Part shown: in pieces, positions 24,553 through 32,093 of the stretch
Position numbering within the stretch: position 1 is the first letter of the stretch
Layout: every line of letters starts with the position of its first letter
Origin: a virus
IMG/VR virus record: IMGVR_UViG_3300001450_000100
Span: 1 to 37,673 of that record
Length of the DNA: 37,673 nucleotides
Strand: one strand, 5' to 3'
The notes under the pieces: generated by a model
What the model was told of the DNA's origin: nothing
Seen by the model: only the letters and a program-made list of their open reading frames with translations
Database searches by the model: none
Made by a program: the position numbers and the translations under genes

Positions 24553-24631
24553 ATTCATCCGAACAACCATTCATCGACTGCTCGTAATTCGGCGAGCAGT
24601 CAGGGAGGCACTCCGACCGTGGCAGTCCTAA
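24545..24631 (+). CDS. Tiny basic peptide, 28 aa (tentative)
   Basis: A 28-codon frame (MRKFIRTTIHRLLVIRRAVR...) begins inside the previous gene's last codons and ends just past the GTG of the nuclease gene. It is very basic, amphipathic and unrecognised. The overlapping start and stop match the coupling style of the operon, but with so few residues it may be chance. It also fills the only gap (24553-24618) between two genes. Confidence 0.3.
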   Translation: MRKFIRTTIHRLLVIRRAVREALRPWQS

Positions 24632-25428
24632 AGGAAAAGCCGAAAGTCGGCGGGAGTCATTTTTATGACCTCGCCGGCAAGGCTTGCCATTCGCAGGTCG
24701 GTAAGAACGGCCTCGAAAGGAATACGACTTTGCGCGATGCCAGAAAGCTGAACCTGTTTCCGAGCGTGACGGGAATTACCGGCATCTTCGCGAAGCCGGG
24801 GCTGGAGAGGTGGAAAAGAAATGAGCTTTGCCGCATAGCCTTCGAGCTGGAGCCGATTGACGGCGAGAGTCTTGAAGACTTTACGGATCGATGCCTTGTG
24901 GCGCACCAGAAGCCCGTCGAATCGGCAGCAGACTTCGGGAGCGAAATTCATAATGCGATAGAGCATTATTTCGAGGGCAAGCCAATCCCCGACCATCTGC
25001 TGGAGTACATTCAGCCGGCATTCGACTGGAAGCAGAAAAACCAGTTGGAGTTCATCGAGCGGGAAAAGATTCTGGTCAACCCGCAGCACGGGTTCGCCGG
25101 AATGGTGGACATCGTAGGGAAAGGGGGGGATGGCCAGCAGTTCATTATCGACTGGAAAACTCGGAAGACCAAGCCGAAGGTCAAAGTAACTTCGTATGAC
25201 TTTCAGGTCCACCAGATAGCCGCCTACGGCGGGACTTACTTCGGCGAGAAGGAAATTCTGGAGGGTAGGGTCTACGGGGCTAACTGCTACATCAGTTCGA
25301 CCGAGCCGGGACGCTTCGAGGTAATTAGCTATTCGCCGGAGGAGCTGGCCGAGGCGTGGAAAGCCTTCGTGGCCGCCTGCGAAATCTGGCGGAGCTTGAA
25401 GAAGTATGATCCGAGGCCGGGGCAGTGA
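24619..25428 (+). CDS. PD-(D/E)XK exonuclease, RecB/Cas4-like, 269 aa
   Basis: The core motifs of a RecB/Cas4-type nuclease are visible: early helix with His (FGSEIHNAIEHYF, about 108-120), Asp164 in GFAGMVDIVG, Asp178-x-Lys180 in FIIDWKTRK, and QxxxY in Q199-I-A-A-Y203. This is the usual phage single-protein DNA exonuclease that makes single-stranded ends for recombination or processes DNA ends. It sits next to the SSB-like gene, as in many phage recombination cassettes. I chose GTG 24619, with AGGGAGG about ten bases upstream. The stop overlaps the next start (GTGA). Confidence 0.8.
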   Translation: MAVLKEKPKVGGSHFYDLAGKACHSQVGKNGLERNTTLRDARKLNLFPSVTGITGIFAKPGLERWKRNELCRIAFELEPIDGESLEDFTDRCLVAHQKPVESAADFGSEIHNAIEHYFEGKPIPDHLLEYIQPAFDWKQKNQLEFIEREKILVNPQHGFAGMVDIVGKGGDGQQFIIDWKTRKTKPKVKVTSYDFQVHQIAAYGGTYFGEKEILEGRVYGANCYISSTEPGRFEVISYSPEELAEAWKAFVAACEIWRSLKKYDPRPGQ

Positions 25429-25634
25429 AGCGAATCCGATCAAAGAACTTCGAGGCCGCCGGCTTCGACGGGGAGAAGGTGGACTCCAAGGCTACGATCA
25501 CGATCTGGGTAACGCCGGAGTTCAAGCGAAAGGTCCGCATCTTGGCGGCGAACTCCGGAGATGGCTATTCGGTCAGCCAGTACCTTCGTCTGCTTCTTGC
25601 CGAGAAGCTGGAGGAGTTGGATGAAGAAGTTTAA
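25425..25634 (+). CDS. Ribbon-helix-helix-like DNA-binding protein, 69 aa
   Basis: GTG start in GTGA overlap with the nuclease stop. Residues about 23-64 read as a strand (ATITIWVTPEFKRKV) followed by two helices (RILAANSGDGYSVSQYLRLL, AEKLEEL), the order found in Arc/MetJ-type proteins, which bind operators as dimers. The basic N-terminus (KRIRSKNF) may contact DNA. It may be a regulator of the methyltransferase gene, whose start lies inside its end, or of the operon. Identification is by pattern only. Confidence 0.6.
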   Translation: MKRIRSKNFEAAGFDGEKVDSKATITIWVTPEFKRKVRILAANSGDGYSVSQYLRLLLAEKLEELDEEV

Positions 25635-27141
25635 CGTCATAGAAATTTGCGCCGGGGTAGGCGGCTTTGGACTGGGCTTCGAGCAGTACGGGCAGGTACT
25701 GGCCGCAGTCGAATGGGACAAGGCCGCCGCCGGCGTTTATCAATATAATAACCCGGAGGTCGAAATGTTCTCCGATCTGAACGAGGTCGAGGCTACGGAC
25801 CTGCCTTGGGATGCGGATAACTTAGTGATATGTGGCGGGACTCCCTGCCAAGCCTTTTCTGTCGCCGGCAAGCGCGGCTCTCTTTCGGACGACCGGGGCA
25901 ATCTCGCCTTAACATTTAATAACTTATGCGATGCAATCGACGATCTTCGACTTAATGCTGAAAAAGAACCGGCAATCATCATCTGGGAAAACGTCTGCGG
26001 CGTCCTCAACACCGACGACAACGCCTTCGGCTGCGTCTTGGCAGGAATGGCTGGAAGTGATTCCCCACTCGTTCCAGTCGGAGAGCAGCGCTGGACCAAC
26101 TCAGGTATGGTTGTTGGGCCGAGACGCAACGTCGCTTTCCGGGTCTTGGATTCCCAATACTTCGGAGTGGCCCAACGCAGGAGAAGAATCTTTGCCATTG
26201 CTCTCGGAGGTGCTAGAAAGTGGGCCGCACCTGAAGCCCTTGTTCCTTTCCAAAAAAGCATGCCAAGGAATCCTAAGAAGGGCGAAAGCTCGGTCGAAGG
26301 TTCTCCCGGAAATGCTGGATCGAGCTTTACGGGAACAAGCTTCGGAAAGTACGAGGAAGGAGTCGGAACGCTCCGAAGCCAAGGAGGAGATTTAGGCGGC
26401 GGAAGCGAGACGCTGGCCGTGACTCCCGAAGTGGCGTCCACATTAAGCCGCCGCGATCACAAAGGCCCAGGGGGCGTGTTCAACGGCGAACCGCAAGGCA
26501 TCGTTGCGATTGCCGGCGCGGACGTCTACAACGGCGAAATTACCGGCGAGACGGCGGCGACTGTTACCAGCGCCACGGGCATCGCGAATGCGAGCGGGCC
26601 GAAGGTAATGCACGAAACTGGCCAAGGCTACTGGCAGGAGCATGAGCATTCAGGCTGCTTGAGGGCAGAGGGCGAAAATCGACCTAGCAGACCCTCTCAT
26701 GTAGTCTGCTCATGGAACGGCGACGTAACGCCCAAAGCCTCCGAGGACGTGAGCGTTACTTTGCGTAGCCAGCAGGGCGGCGAGGGCGTTGGCGTGGCTC
26801 ATGGCTTTTATCCTACCGCCGGACAAGACTTCTCGGCTTTCGAGGAAGTATCTTCGACTGTTAAATGCGGTTCGGACGGCTCAAGCGGAAACGCGCCGGG
26901 AGTCCTGCAAAACCTAACTGTTCGCCGTCTTTCGAGTCGCGAATGCATGCGTTTACAGGGCTGGCCGGATACTCATTGCGACTTCAAGATGGAGCTGGAG
27001 CCGGACGGCAATCGCTGGAAGGCCACGGGCAAAGTGGTAAAGCAGGCCGAAGGCCCGAAGTACAAGCAGGCCGGCAACGGCGTGACGGCCAACGTGGCGG
27101 CCTACATAGCAGGGAAACTGATGGATGCTCTGTCGAAGTGA
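25621..27141 (+). CDS. DNA (cytosine-5) methyltransferase, 506 aa
   Basis: From ATG 25621 (MKKFNVIEICAGVGGFGLGF) the C5 methyltransferase motifs appear in order: SAM-binding I (residues 7-14), catalytic PCQ with Cys76 (CGGTPCQAFSVAG), ENV with Glu123 (WENVCG), QRRRR at 185-189, then a target-recognition region of about 200 residues (230-430) with recurring TLRSQGG/VSSTVKCG segments, then RRLSSRECMRLQGWPDTH and the closing KQAGNGVTANVAAYI. It methylates cytosine, probably to protect phage DNA from host restriction. The Gly/Ser-rich repeats in the recognition region are common in phage enzymes. Earlier in-frame ATG codons lie inside the RHH gene. Confidence 0.92.
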   Translation: MKKFNVIEICAGVGGFGLGFEQYGQVLAAVEWDKAAAGVYQYNNPEVEMFSDLNEVEATDLPWDADNLVICGGTPCQAFSVAGKRGSLSDDRGNLALTFNNLCDAIDDLRLNAEKEPAIIIWENVCGVLNTDDNAFGCVLAGMAGSDSPLVPVGEQRWTNSGMVVGPRRNVAFRVLDSQYFGVAQRRRRIFAIALGGARKWAAPEALVPFQKSMPRNPKKGESSVEGSPGNAGSSFTGTSFGKYEEGVGTLRSQGGDLGGGSETLAVTPEVASTLSRRDHKGPGGVFNGEPQGIVAIAGADVYNGEITGETAATVTSATGIANASGPKVMHETGQGYWQEHEHSGCLRAEGENRPSRPSHVVCSWNGDVTPKASEDVSVTLRSQQGGEGVGVAHGFYPTAGQDFSAFEEVSSTVKCGSDGSSGNAPGVLQNLTVRRLSSRECMRLQGWPDTHCDFKMELEPDGNRWKATGKVVKQAEGPKYKQAGNGVTANVAAYIAGKLMDALSK

Positions 27142-27353
27142 AAGGCAAAGTCTTCAGCCAGAAAACGAAGGCCAAGGGCGGAATGTCTCCGTCGAAGGCC
27201 AGCCATCCCTCGAACCTCGAATGGAGTCCCGGCCCGCGAATGTCGGCCAGCGATAAAGTGAAATTCAACTGGGCCTGCGAGCAATTCTTCGAGGCCAGAG
27301 GAATGCGTCCGCCTTGGTCCAAAAAGGAATTAAAACTAAAAAAATATGAATGA
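27138..27353 (+). CDS. Small unknown protein, 71 aa
   Basis: 71 residues from GTG 27138, whose GTG overlaps the methyltransferase stop (GTGA). Basic at both ends (VKGKVFSQKTKAKGG and KKELKLKKYE), with a central FNWACEQFFEARGM helix. The family is not recognised. The upstream frame extends through the methyltransferase gene but only the downstream part has normal protein composition. Its stop overlaps the next gene by eight bases. Confidence 0.5.
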   Translation: MKGKVFSQKTKAKGGMSPSKASHPSNLEWSPGPRMSASDKVKFNWACEQFFEARGMRPPWSKKELKLKKYE

Positions 27354-27552
27354 TGAAATGGAAACAACTTACAAATGCCACAGGGAAACTGTCATCGTGG
27401 GGAAGGACGGCAGGGAAGCTTCTCTCACTTTCGATCTGGCGGCGGACGCTTGGCGGCTGGAGGCGGAAACGTTCCCGACCCTCGAAGAAGGACTTCGATC
27501 CGCCCAAAGCCTCTTGGCCCCTCCGGAAATAGAGGGAGCATGTAATGAGTGA
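27346..27552 (+). CDS. Small unknown protein, 68 aa
   Basis: 68 residues, beta then helical: TTYKCHRETVIVGKDGREAS followed by LTFDLAADAWRLEAETF and a short tail. Plausible globular composition, with overlaps on both sides (eight bases into the previous gene, eight into the PP-loop gene). AAGGA lies about 18 bases upstream, too far for a good site. Family not recognised. Confidence 0.5.
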   Translation: MNDEMETTYKCHRETVIVGKDGREASLTFDLAADAWRLEAETFPTLEEGLRSAQSLLAPPEIEGACNE

Positions 27553-28435
27553 AATAAAACACGTCATTTCTATGGGGGCAGGAGTACAGTCCTCGTGCAT
27601 GGCATTGATGGCGAAGCATGGGGAGATAGAGCCTATGCCGGATTTTGCGATATTTTCAGACACTCAAGCCGAAAGCGGATACAAAACGAGGAACAACCCT
27701 AAAGGCGAGCGGGAGGGGTTGTATGCTTGGCTGGATTGGTTGGAGGGAGAGTTGCCGTTTCCCGTTTATACCGTAACAGGGGGGGATTTGACTGGGGATA
27801 GTTTGCGCCCAAGAACACGCAAGAAGGATTCAGAGAGAGGATTGAAGGGAGAGTTTTTAATGAAACGCTTGATTCCCTTATTCGGCTTGATGCCCAATGG
27901 GGAAAAAACTGCGGCAATCGGGAGGAAATGTACCGCAGATTATAAGTTAAAACCGCTACTGAAGGAATTGCGGAATCGCTGCGAAGTAACGCGTGGGGAA
28001 AAGGAAGTAGTTGCAGTGTCATGGCTGGGAATCAGTTGGGACGAGATGCAGAGGATGAAGGACAGTCATTTGCCGTGGGTGGAAAACCGATTTCCTTTGA
28101 TCGAACAAAAAATGAGCCGCCACCACTGTCTGGAATGGATGGAAGCCAAAGGCTACCCACAGCCCCCGAGGAGCGCCTGTTATTATTGCCCTTTTCACGG
28201 GGATGACGAATGGAGAAAGCTTCGGGACGAAGACCCGGAGCATTTCAAGGATGCAGTCGAATTTGACGAGGGAATTCGTGAAAATTTCAAGAAATATGAT
28301 CCCGTTATGAAGATGGAGGTATTCTTGCATAATTCGTGCGAACCATTGAGTGAGGTGGATTTCGACAATGATGAAGACAAGGGTCAGACAACATGGGATT
28401 TCAAGGCTGAATGTGAAGGGCTATGCGGAACTTGA
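27545..28435 (+). CDS. PP-loop ATPase, PAPS reductase / sulfotransferase-like, 296 aa
   Basis: The N-terminus VISMGAGVQSS (residues 7-17) is a PP-loop that binds ATP phosphates in the adenine nucleotide alpha hydrolase superfamily, followed by DFAIFSDTQAESGYKT, as in PAPS reductase relatives. Cysteines at 129, 212, 215 (CYYC), 265, 290 and 294 (CEGLC) could bind a metal or iron-sulfur cluster. Such enzymes activate or transfer sulfur; in phages the family is of unknown function and might modify DNA or tRNA bases. It lies between the DNA methyltransferase and polymerase. GAGGGAG precedes the ATG by about eight bases. I cannot say which substrate. Confidence 0.7.
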   Translation: MSEIKHVISMGAGVQSSCMALMAKHGEIEPMPDFAIFSDTQAESGYKTRNNPKGEREGLYAWLDWLEGELPFPVYTVTGGDLTGDSLRPRTRKKDSERGLKGEFLMKRLIPLFGLMPNGEKTAAIGRKCTADYKLKPLLKELRNRCEVTRGEKEVVAVSWLGISWDEMQRMKDSHLPWVENRFPLIEQKMSRHHCLEWMEAKGYPQPPRSACYYCPFHGDDEWRKLRDEDPEHFKDAVEFDEGIRENFKKYDPVMKMEVFLHNSCEPLSEVDFDNDEDKGQTTWDFKAECEGLCGT

Positions 28436-28491
28436 AGTGTGTAAGTTGGCCCACCGGCTATCAGTTAAATCTTAAACTAGGGAAATTCCGA

Positions 28492-28566
28492 ATGAGACTA
28501 TGGAAAATTTACGGCGAGCATAATCCCAACCGCCATGCATGTGGCGTAAGCTTCGACTGGCGATGA
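28492..28566 (+). CDS. Tiny leader peptide before DNA polymerase, 24 aa
   Basis: A 24-codon frame MRLWKIYGEHNPNRHACGVS... with AGGGA nine bases upstream, ending in an ATGA overlap with the natural polymerase start. The overlap style and Shine-Dalgarno site support translation; the peptide itself is not recognised. It may serve to couple polymerase translation to an upstream ribosome. Confidence 0.4.
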   Translation: MRLWKIYGEHNPNRHACGVSFDWR

Positions 28567-30323
28567 TAGCTCTCGACTCAGAAACTGTCTGGAATCCCCA
28601 GTATTCGATTACTCGGCTCGGGCTTGACCGCTACGTCATGCATCCCATGTTCCGGGTAACGCTGGTCAGCCTGCACTCCCCTGACTTTGAATGGGTAGGA
28701 ACGCCCGACCAGTTGCCGGTCGAGCGGCTGGCCGGCCAGACGGTATTGGCCCACAATGCGGACTTCGACGCTACGGTCTGCCGGATGGCCATCAGCAAAG
28801 GCCAGATGCCGGCGTTTCAGGAGGATTGCTGGATTTGCACGGCGGACATGTCCGCTTGGCATCAGTTTCCTCGAAGCCTGAAGGGAGCGTACAAGCATTT
28901 GTTCGGCGAAGACTTGTCGAAGGACGCTCGCGATGAGATGCAGGGGCTGACTCCGGAAGTAATAGCGGCCAATCCTGCCTTTCGGGAATATGCCCTGTCT
29001 GATGCCCGAGCTTGTTATCGGATTTACGAGGCACTCGAACCGAGCTTTCCGGAGTTCGAGTTCCTGCTTTCCGAGCTTACTCGCATAATAGCCGCTCGCG
29101 GGCTTCCGGTAGATTCCAAACTTTGCCAGTCTTATATAGATAAGCTCGACAAGGTCATGGACAAGTGCGAGGCGGCAATCCCTTGGCGATCCGGCCACAA
29201 GCCCGCCCCGATAACTTCGCCTCTGGCTTTGGGCGATGCATGCAAGCTCGCCGGCATCGAGCCGCCTACCTCGACTAACGAGGACGATCCTGCCTGCATG
29301 AAATGGAAGGCCGCCCATCCGGAGCAGTCCCTATGGCTGGATGCCATGAGCGGCTGGCGGAAGGCGAACAAGCTACAGGAATCACTTTACGGGCTAATCC
29401 TTCGGAAGCGTCTGGACAGCCGGGTAAGCACTCGCCTGAAGTTTTGCGGGGCGCAACATACCGGTCGATGGTCCGGCTCCGGCGGACTTAACTTTCAGGC
29501 AATCCCCCGGAGCGAAATTCAGGGCGTCAGCATGAAGAAATGCCTAGCCGCTCCCGCCGGCAAAGTTCTCGTCTCGGTTGACCTGTCTCAGATTGAGCCT
29601 CGAATTTTGCACTGGCTTGCCGGCGACATGGAATTTCTTTCTCTAGTTAGCGGAGGCATCGACCTTTACGAGGCCCACGGCAGGGCGTCAGGACTGTATA
29701 ACGAGGATGAGCCTATGAAGGACTTCGCCCCGGAGCTTAGACATCTTTGCAAGGCCCGAACGCTCGGTCTGGGCTATGGATGCGGGGCAGGCAAATTCGC
29801 CTCAGTGGCGGAAGCCCTGACCGGCGGAAAGCTCAAGCTCACGCCGGCCGTGGCCCGCCAGCAAGTGACTGCCTACCGCCAGCAGAATCCTCTGATCATT
29901 GCCTTATGGGACAAGGTCGAGGCGTTCGTTCGTCAACAGGCCAAGAACGAAGCCGAGTGCGCAGTCATCGAGACTCGCTCCGGCAAGCCGATCCGCTATT
30001 GGGACGTCGAGTTCTCCGAAAAGAAGGACGAAATGTCCGGGGCTACGGTCAAGGGCGGGCCTCGAAAGAAACTTTACGGCGGCCTGCTGGTCGAGAATCT
30101 TATCCAATGCACGGCTCGTTGCGTGTTCGGCGAGATGCTGATCAAGGCGGAGGCAGCCGGCCTGCCGGTATGCCTGCACGTCCATGACTCCATAACAGTC
30201 GAAGTGGCGGAGTCGGAAGGGCAGGCGGCCCTCGACCTTCTGGTCAAGATTATGAGCAAAGCCCCGAGCTGGGCGGAGGGACTGCCTCTGGCCGCCGAAG
30301 GCGAGATTAGGAAGCATTACTGA
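28563..30323 (+). CDS. Family A DNA polymerase with 3'-5' exonuclease, 586 aa
   Basis: I chose ATG 28563, since MIALDSETVW is a natural Exo I strand (Asp5, Glu7). Exo II is AHNADFD (about 63-69) and Exo III YALSDARAC (Asp147). The polymerase palm/fingers show motif A SVDLSQIEPRIL with Asp340, motif B KARTLGLGYGCG (Lys397 onward) and motif C LHVHDSITVE. In motif C the usual HDE is HDS (Asp542, Ser543), so the second carboxylate is replaced by serine; some activity or fidelity change is possible. It replicates phage DNA with the primase and helicase downstream. Length 586 is shorter than T7 gp5 (704). Confidence 0.92.
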   Translation: MIALDSETVWNPQYSITRLGLDRYVMHPMFRVTLVSLHSPDFEWVGTPDQLPVERLAGQTVLAHNADFDATVCRMAISKGQMPAFQEDCWICTADMSAWHQFPRSLKGAYKHLFGEDLSKDARDEMQGLTPEVIAANPAFREYALSDARACYRIYEALEPSFPEFEFLLSELTRIIAARGLPVDSKLCQSYIDKLDKVMDKCEAAIPWRSGHKPAPITSPLALGDACKLAGIEPPTSTNEDDPACMKWKAAHPEQSLWLDAMSGWRKANKLQESLYGLILRKRLDSRVSTRLKFCGAQHTGRWSGSGGLNFQAIPRSEIQGVSMKKCLAAPAGKVLVSVDLSQIEPRILHWLAGDMEFLSLVSGGIDLYEAHGRASGLYNEDEPMKDFAPELRHLCKARTLGLGYGCGAGKFASVAEALTGGKLKLTPAVARQQVTAYRQQNPLIIALWDKVEAFVRQQAKNEAECAVIETRSGKPIRYWDVEFSEKKDEMSGATVKGGPRKKLYGGLLVENLIQCTARCVFGEMLIKAEAAGLPVCLHVHDSITVEVAESEGQAALDLLVKIMSKAPSWAEGLPLAAEGEIRKHY

Positions 30324-30439
30324 TGAAACGCTTATTCGAGTACGCCTTGTGCTGGGGCTTGTTCCTCCTAGCCATAGCCATCTGGGTCTGGGCCTTAGCG
30401 GGCTTTACCATCGCAGTCTTTTTCCCATTGCCACGATGA
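30323..30439 (+). CDS. Single-TM membrane peptide, 38 aa
   Basis: Starts in TGATG overlap with the polymerase stop. Residues about 11-33 (WGLFLLAIAIWVWALAGFTI) form one strong membrane helix, after a basic MKRLFEYAL N-terminus and before FFPLPR. Stop and next start overlap as ATGA. Function unknown; a small membrane protein inside a replication operon is unusual and could anchor replication or affect the host membrane. Confidence 0.5.
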   Translation: MKRLFEYALCWGLFLLAIAIWVWALAGFTIAVFFPLPR

Positions 30440-30912
30440 ACATGAACGAAAAACTAATCGGCCTATGTGGCCCCAAGGGCGTCGGCAAAACGACCTTCGC
30501 CGCACTTCAGGAAGCAACGGTCCTGTCATTCGCCGGACCAATCAAAAGGATGCTCAAGCAAATCCTGCCGCCGGGCGACTGGCTCGGAAAAAAAAAGGAG
30601 GATCAGCTTCCCGACTTCCCCAAGGGTATAACGCCTCGCGTTATGCTTCAGTCGCTCGGCACGGCATGGGGCCGGAATCTAGATTCGGACATATGGGTTA
30701 TCCCAGCGATGCGCGAAGCCGAGTATTTTATGCGTATGGATGGCCGAGTAATCTTCGACGACGTTCGCTTCGCAAACGAGGCAGTGGCCATCCGGAACGC
30801 CGGCGGGAAGGTTTACCGGGTAAGCCGCCAAGACTTTAAAGTGCGGGCCGACTCGCATATCAGCGAACTCGGACTGCCCGAGGAACTGATCGACGGGGAG
30901 ATTGAATTATGA
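30436..30912 (+). CDS. Deoxynucleoside monophosphate kinase-like protein, 158 aa
   Basis: Starts at ATG 30436 in ATGA overlap. Walker A is GPKGVGKTT (residues 12-20), then LSFAGPIKRMLKQIL, the lid-like segment LGTAWGRNLDSDIWV, and IFDDVRFANEA with the acidic pair expected at the Walker B/substrate site. This is the dNMP kinase fold that phages such as T4 use to build dNTP precursors; T4's enzyme is larger. Supports phosphorylation of dNMPs to supply the polymerase. I see no sign of a different specificity. Confidence 0.75.
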   Translation: MNMNEKLIGLCGPKGVGKTTFAALQEATVLSFAGPIKRMLKQILPPGDWLGKKKEDQLPDFPKGITPRVMLQSLGTAWGRNLDSDIWVIPAMREAEYFMRMDGRVIFDDVRFANEAVAIRNAGGKVYRVSRQDFKVRADSHISELGLPEELIDGEIEL

Positions 30913-31061
30913 GCGAAGAAAACTGGAAAAAAACGGTGGACGTCCGGCTGGGCGAGGAGCCGTTCCCCGCCACCGAGTATGAGTGCGTGAAGTGCGGCTA
31001 CGTCTGGCCCGACACTGAAGAACCTCGATGCGTCTGCGAGGAAGAGGAGATAGAGGCATGA
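30909..31061 (+). CDS. Zinc-ribbon-like miniprotein 1, 50 aa
   Basis: A 50-residue protein with CVKC (residues 26-29) and CVC (41-43) in a row, which fits a small zinc ribbon. Acidic tail (EEEEIEA). Overlaps both neighbours by ATGA. Likely a nucleic-acid or protein-binding adaptor in the replication operon; not recognised further. Confidence 0.6.
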   Translation: MSEENWKKTVDVRLGEEPFPATEYECVKCGYVWPDTEEPRCVCEEEEIEA

Positions 31062-31231
31062 CCGACCTGGACTTTAGCAACGAAGCAGACCCGGACGACA
31101 TCAAACAGGACTGGCTCGACCGCCAAGCCCGCGAGGGCTGGACGACCTGCCGAGTCTGCGGAACTACCCTGCACGATGACGACGTAGCCGAAGGAACAGG
31201 ATGCCTTTGCCCGGACGATGAAACTGAATAG
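31058..31231 (+). CDS. Zinc-ribbon-like miniprotein 2, 57 aa
   Basis: 57 residues with an acidic N-terminus, WLDRQAREGW helix, CRVCGTTLHDDDVAEG and GCLCPDDETE: four cysteines in the pattern CxxC-x(n)-CxC, the same arrangement as the preceding miniprotein, suggesting tandem duplicates or a partner pair. Starts in ATGA overlap with the first. Its end is overlapped by the primase gene. Confidence 0.6.
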   Translation: MTDLDFSNEADPDDIKQDWLDRQAREGWTTCRVCGTTLHDDDVAEGTGCLCPDDETE

Positions 31232-32093
31232 CCAGTTTTCCATGTGGGCCGAGAAGTACGATTCGGGGGAACGCTTCCATGCCTTCCTGCTCGCATTTAC
31301 CGTGCAGATAGCCCGAGCGATGCCCGACTTCGACGAGGCTTATGCCTATTGCGAGAAAGCCCTCGCTCACTTTGCTCGGCGAGGACTTCAGCCGAACGAA
31401 CTGACGAATGCATTGGCCGGAGCTTACGAGCGGATCGGGCGGGACGACGTCGGGCGAGGCCCACGCCGGGAAACAGTTGAACCGACTGGCGATGTAGCAA
31501 AACACTACGGCAAGGCTGGCTCTGTTGAGATGCTCAAGGTCAAATCCTGTCAGGATTTCCTTTACGGGGACAAAACGGGCGAACTCCTGCTCGACCTGTT
31601 CGAGCCTGACGAATGGATTAGCATCGCCCGAAACGCCTTCGACTCAGCCGGTTCGGTAAAGACTGCCCTCGAATGGTCGGCCTGCCCCGACTTGTCCGAG
31701 TACCAGTTCATTTGCCCGAACGTTTTCAAGCCACAGGCCGACTCCAGACGAGCCGTACACGCCGCAGAAAGCGGCTGGCGTTATATGGTCCACGAGATGG
31801 ATGACGCCGGCGTAGACTTCGACCAGCAGGTAGGCCCGATCCTAGCTCTCGGGAAAGTCCTTCCCCTGAAGCTCGTAACGTTCTCAGCCGGCAAATCGCT
31901 TCATGCATGGTACTCGCTTGCCGGCCAGCCCCACAAAGCTCGCGAATTTCTGGACGCCTCCCAACGGCTAGGCGGCGATCCGGCCTTCGAGCGATTCACG
32001 CAACTTTCACGCCTGCCCGGCGGCTTTCGCCCTGGCAAAGGCCCGCAATCCATCCTTTATCATTCCCTAAATGAAGCTTCCTCCGAACCATGA
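31218..32093 (+). CDS. Archaeo-eukaryotic-type primase-like protein (AEP), 291 aa
   Basis: An N-terminal helical region (residues 1-150) precedes an AEP-like core. Motif I is WRYMVHEMDDAG (Glu193, Asp195 or Asp196, in place of the usual hhhDhD), motif II is TFSAGKSLHAWYSL (residues 221-234, the sGxKxxH core) and the closing RLPGGFRPGKGPQSILYH matches the motif III region of AEP primases. It probably primes DNA synthesis at forks or the origin, and the adjacent RepA-like helicase fits such a replisome. Overlaps both neighbours. Catalytic residue assignment is inference. Confidence 0.6.
   Translation: MKLNSQFSMWAEKYDSGERFHAFLLAFTVQIARAMPDFDEAYAYCEKALAHFARRGLQPNELTNALAGAYERIGRDDVGRGPRRETVEPTGDVAKHYGKAGSVEMLKVKSCQDFLYGDKTGELLLDLFEPDEWISIARNAFDSAGSVKTALEWSACPDLSEYQFICPNVFKPQADSRRAVHAAESGWRYMVHEMDDAGVDFDQQVGPILALGKVLPLKLVTFSAGKSLHAWYSLAGQPHKAREFLDASQRLGGDPAFERFTQLSRLPGGFRPGKGPQSILYHSLNEASSEP

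Noticed and set aside
24628-25443. A 271-codon open frame on the minus strand covering the exonuclease gene
   Set aside because: It is antisense to a gene with all PD-(D/E)XK motifs, and its translation is rich in Leu/Pro/Arg with no recognisable domain; it is a shadow of the high-GC third positions.
25740-26441. A 233-codon minus-strand frame inside the methyltransferase
   Set aside because: It is antisense to catalytic motifs of the C5 methyltransferase, with Ser/Pro/Arg-rich low-quality translation.
26865-27137. Upstream part of a longer frame ending at 27353, starting within the methyltransferase
   Set aside because: It reads out of frame through conserved methyltransferase motifs; only the part from GTG 27138 onward has normal composition.
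28578-29318. A 246-codon minus-strand frame inside the DNA polymerase
   Set aside because: It is antisense to the 3'-5' exonuclease domain and has no domain of its own.
30074-30317. Minus-strand frames at the end of the polymerase
   Set aside because: They are antisense to motif C of the polymerase and have no signals of their own.
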